From an uncultured Pelagibacteraceae bacterium (GTDB lineage: Bacteria; Pseudomonadota; Alphaproteobacteria; Pelagibacterales; Pelagibacteraceae): a DNA stretch of 64,000 bases. This document shows positions 62,550 through 64,000 of the stretch, in pieces. The DNA is taken from NCBI GenBank assembly GCA_902570505.1, contig CACFYR010000001.1, forward strand, positions 62,001-126,000. The letters are read 5' to 3'. How positions within the stretch are numbered: the stretch's first letter is position 1; each line of letters starts with the position of its first letter. Below the pieces are notes generated by a model. It was not told the origin of the DNA. It saw only the letters and a list, made by a program, of their open reading frames with translations, and did not search any database. Both the position numbers and the translations under genes were made by a program.

Positions 62550-62716
62550 TTGTTGATTAATGTTAGAAATATCATAACTGCAAAAATAATAATAGCCCAA
62601 ATACTTAAGTTTTTAAAAAATAATTTTTTTTTAGAATTAGAGTTTATGAAACTAGGTAATACTAATATTAAAACAGCAATTAAACCCATTGCTGGAACAA
62701 TTTTTTCTAGTTCCAT
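62546..62716 (-). CDS. Small membrane protein (56 aa), not in supplied ORF track
   Basis: MELEKIVPAMGLIAVLILVLPSFINSNSKKKLFFKNLSIWAIIIFAVMIFLTLINK*; ATGA overlap with dapB start. Confidence 0.65.
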   Translation of the reverse strand: MELEKIVPAMGLIAVLILVLPSFINSNSKKKLFFKNLSIWAIIIFAVMIFLTLINK

Positions 62717-62719
62717 TTA

Positions 62720-63847
62720 TTAGTTTTTCCAAAAATTTTTTGCTTTTTGAAAAAATTTTTTAATACTTGGATTTGATTTTTCATTTTCGATTTCACGAAA
62801 TTTTTCTAACAATTCTTTTTGCTCTTTATTTAAAGAAATTGGAACTTCTGTATTTACTTGTACATATAAATCACCAACACCGTTGCCTCTCATATGTGGC
62901 ATTCCTTTTTCTCTTAGTCTAAACTGTTTACCACTTTGAGTACCGGGAGGAATTTTAATCTTTGCTTTGCCACCATCAATAGTTGGTATTTCTATTGAAG
63001 ATCCCAAAGCTGCATCCGCTATGGATATTGGACACTCAAAAAATAAATGCTCATCCTGCCTTTTAAATAAATCATGGGCATTCACATTTATAAATAAGTA
63101 TAAATCACCATTACCCGCACCCCTAGACCCTGCTTCGCCTTTTCCTGCTAGTCTAATTCTTGTTCCATCATCAACTCCCTTAGGAATTGTAACAGACAAT
63201 CTTTTAGATGCTTGTTTTTTCCCTTGACCACTACATGAATTACATGGGTTAGTAATTTCTTCCCCTGATCCAGAACACTGTGGACATGTCTGTTGTACTG
63301 TGAAAAATCCTTGACTAGACCTTACTTGACCATGGCCAGAACACATAGAACATCTCCCAACGTCATAACCAGGTTTTGATCCACTACCACTGCAGGTTTC
63401 ACATTTTTCTGAAGTGGTGAATTTAATATCTTCTTTTTTTCCGCTATAAGCATCTTCAAGATCTATAGTTAAATCATATCTTAAGTCAGATCCTCTATAA
63501 TTTGACTTTCTTGAACGCCTGTTTCCTCCTCCAAAACCTTCGCCAAAAAAATCTTCAAAAATATCAGAAAAACTACTTGAGAAATCAAAGTTACCAAAAC
63601 CACCTCTTCCTCCTCCACCATTTTCAAATGCCGCATGTCCAAAGTTATCATAGTTCTGTTTTCTCTCATTATTAGACAAAACGTGGTACGCCTCAGATGC
63701 TTCTTTAAATCTTTCTTCAGCAGCTTTATCACCTTTATTTTTATCAGGATGATATTTTACTGCTAACTTTCTATATGCTGATTTTATTTGATCTGAACTC
63801 GAATTTTTATTAACACCCAAGACATCGTAATAATCTCTTTTTGCCAT
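62720..63847 (-). CDS. dnaJ: Chaperone DnaJ
   Basis: J-domain with HPDKN, G/F region, four CxxCxGxG zinc motifs. Confidence 0.98.
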   Translation of the reverse strand: MAKRDYYDVLGVNKNSSSDQIKSAYRKLAVKYHPDKNKGDKAAEERFKEASEAYHVLSNNERKQNYDNFGHAAFENGGGGRGGFGNFDFSSSFSDIFEDFFGEGFGGGNRRSRKSNYRGSDLRYDLTIDLEDAYSGKKEDIKFTTSEKCETCSGSGSKPGYDVGRCSMCSGHGQVRSSQGFFTVQQTCPQCSGSGEEITNPCNSCSGQGKKQASKRLSVTIPKGVDDGTRIRLAGKGEAGSRGAGNGDLYLFINVNAHDLFKRQDEHLFFECPISIADAALGSSIEIPTIDGGKAKIKIPPGTQSGKQFRLREKGMPHMRGNGVGDLYVQVNTEVPISLNKEQKELLEKFREIENEKSNPSIKKFFQKAKNFWKN

Positions 63848-63875
63848 AACTAATTAAGAGACAAATAGTTGAAGC

Positions 63876-64000
63876 TTAGGCGCTTTTTTCTTTATTATCG
63901 TCTTTTACTTCTTCAAAGTCTGCGTCAACAACGTTGTCGTCTTTTTTGTCCTCTTTTTTTGCCTCTTTTGGTGCATCTTCAGGCTTTGCGTTTTGTTGTG
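63876..64000 (-). CDS. dnaK: Chaperone DnaK, C-terminal end (runs off the window)
   Basis: Reverse-strand ...QQNAKPEDAPKEAKKEDKKDDNVVDADFEEVKDDNKEKSA*; upstream of dnaJ. Confidence 0.9.
   Translation of the reverse strand, partial: QQNAKPEDAPKEAKKEDKKDDNVVDADFEEVKDDNKEKSA

Noticed and set aside
1-64000. CRISPR arrays, rRNA operons, IS elements, prophage genes
   Set aside because: None seen: no regularly spaced repeats, no rRNA-like sequence, no transposase, integrase or phage structural genes.

Overview
AT-rich, densely packed alphaproteobacterial chromosome segment that looks like SAR11/Pelagibacterales (inferred from gene content, very short intergenic gaps and composition; not confirmed by search). 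It is mostly core housekeeping genes: hemC, tsaD, acs plus an acetate symporter pair, rpe, purH, ftsK, lolA, a malate-CoA ligase/malyl-CoA lyase block, hisB-H-A-F-E, hslVU, secB, dnaQ, coaE, aroE, maf, hemE/H/J, rho, mnmE/mnmG/rsmG, parAB, holA, lptE, leuS, a porin, nth, dapB, dnaJ and a dnaK end, with one tRNA-Gly. Main points of interest: (1) a ~2.6 kb restriction-modification-like island (6.3-8.9 kb) bounded by imperfect 24-nt direct repeats; (2) a DUF4956 / CotH-like / VTC polyphosphate-polymerase-like / phosphoesterase cluster; (3) a probable chromosome origin between the PPSR gene and hemE, with a perfect 16-bp parS embedded in rsmG about 10 kb away; (4) two tandem TPR-sulfotransferase paralogs inserted in the otherwise conserved origin-proximal gene order; (5) an apparent frameshift at a T10 run in a YggT-like gene; (6) an unlisted ArfA-like ribosome-rescue mini-gene and other small unlisted ORFs; (7) an mtkAB-mcl-like block; (8) a candidate leaderless heat-shock promoter for hslVU; (9) a CDS stop codon located in the loop of a terminator hairpin.
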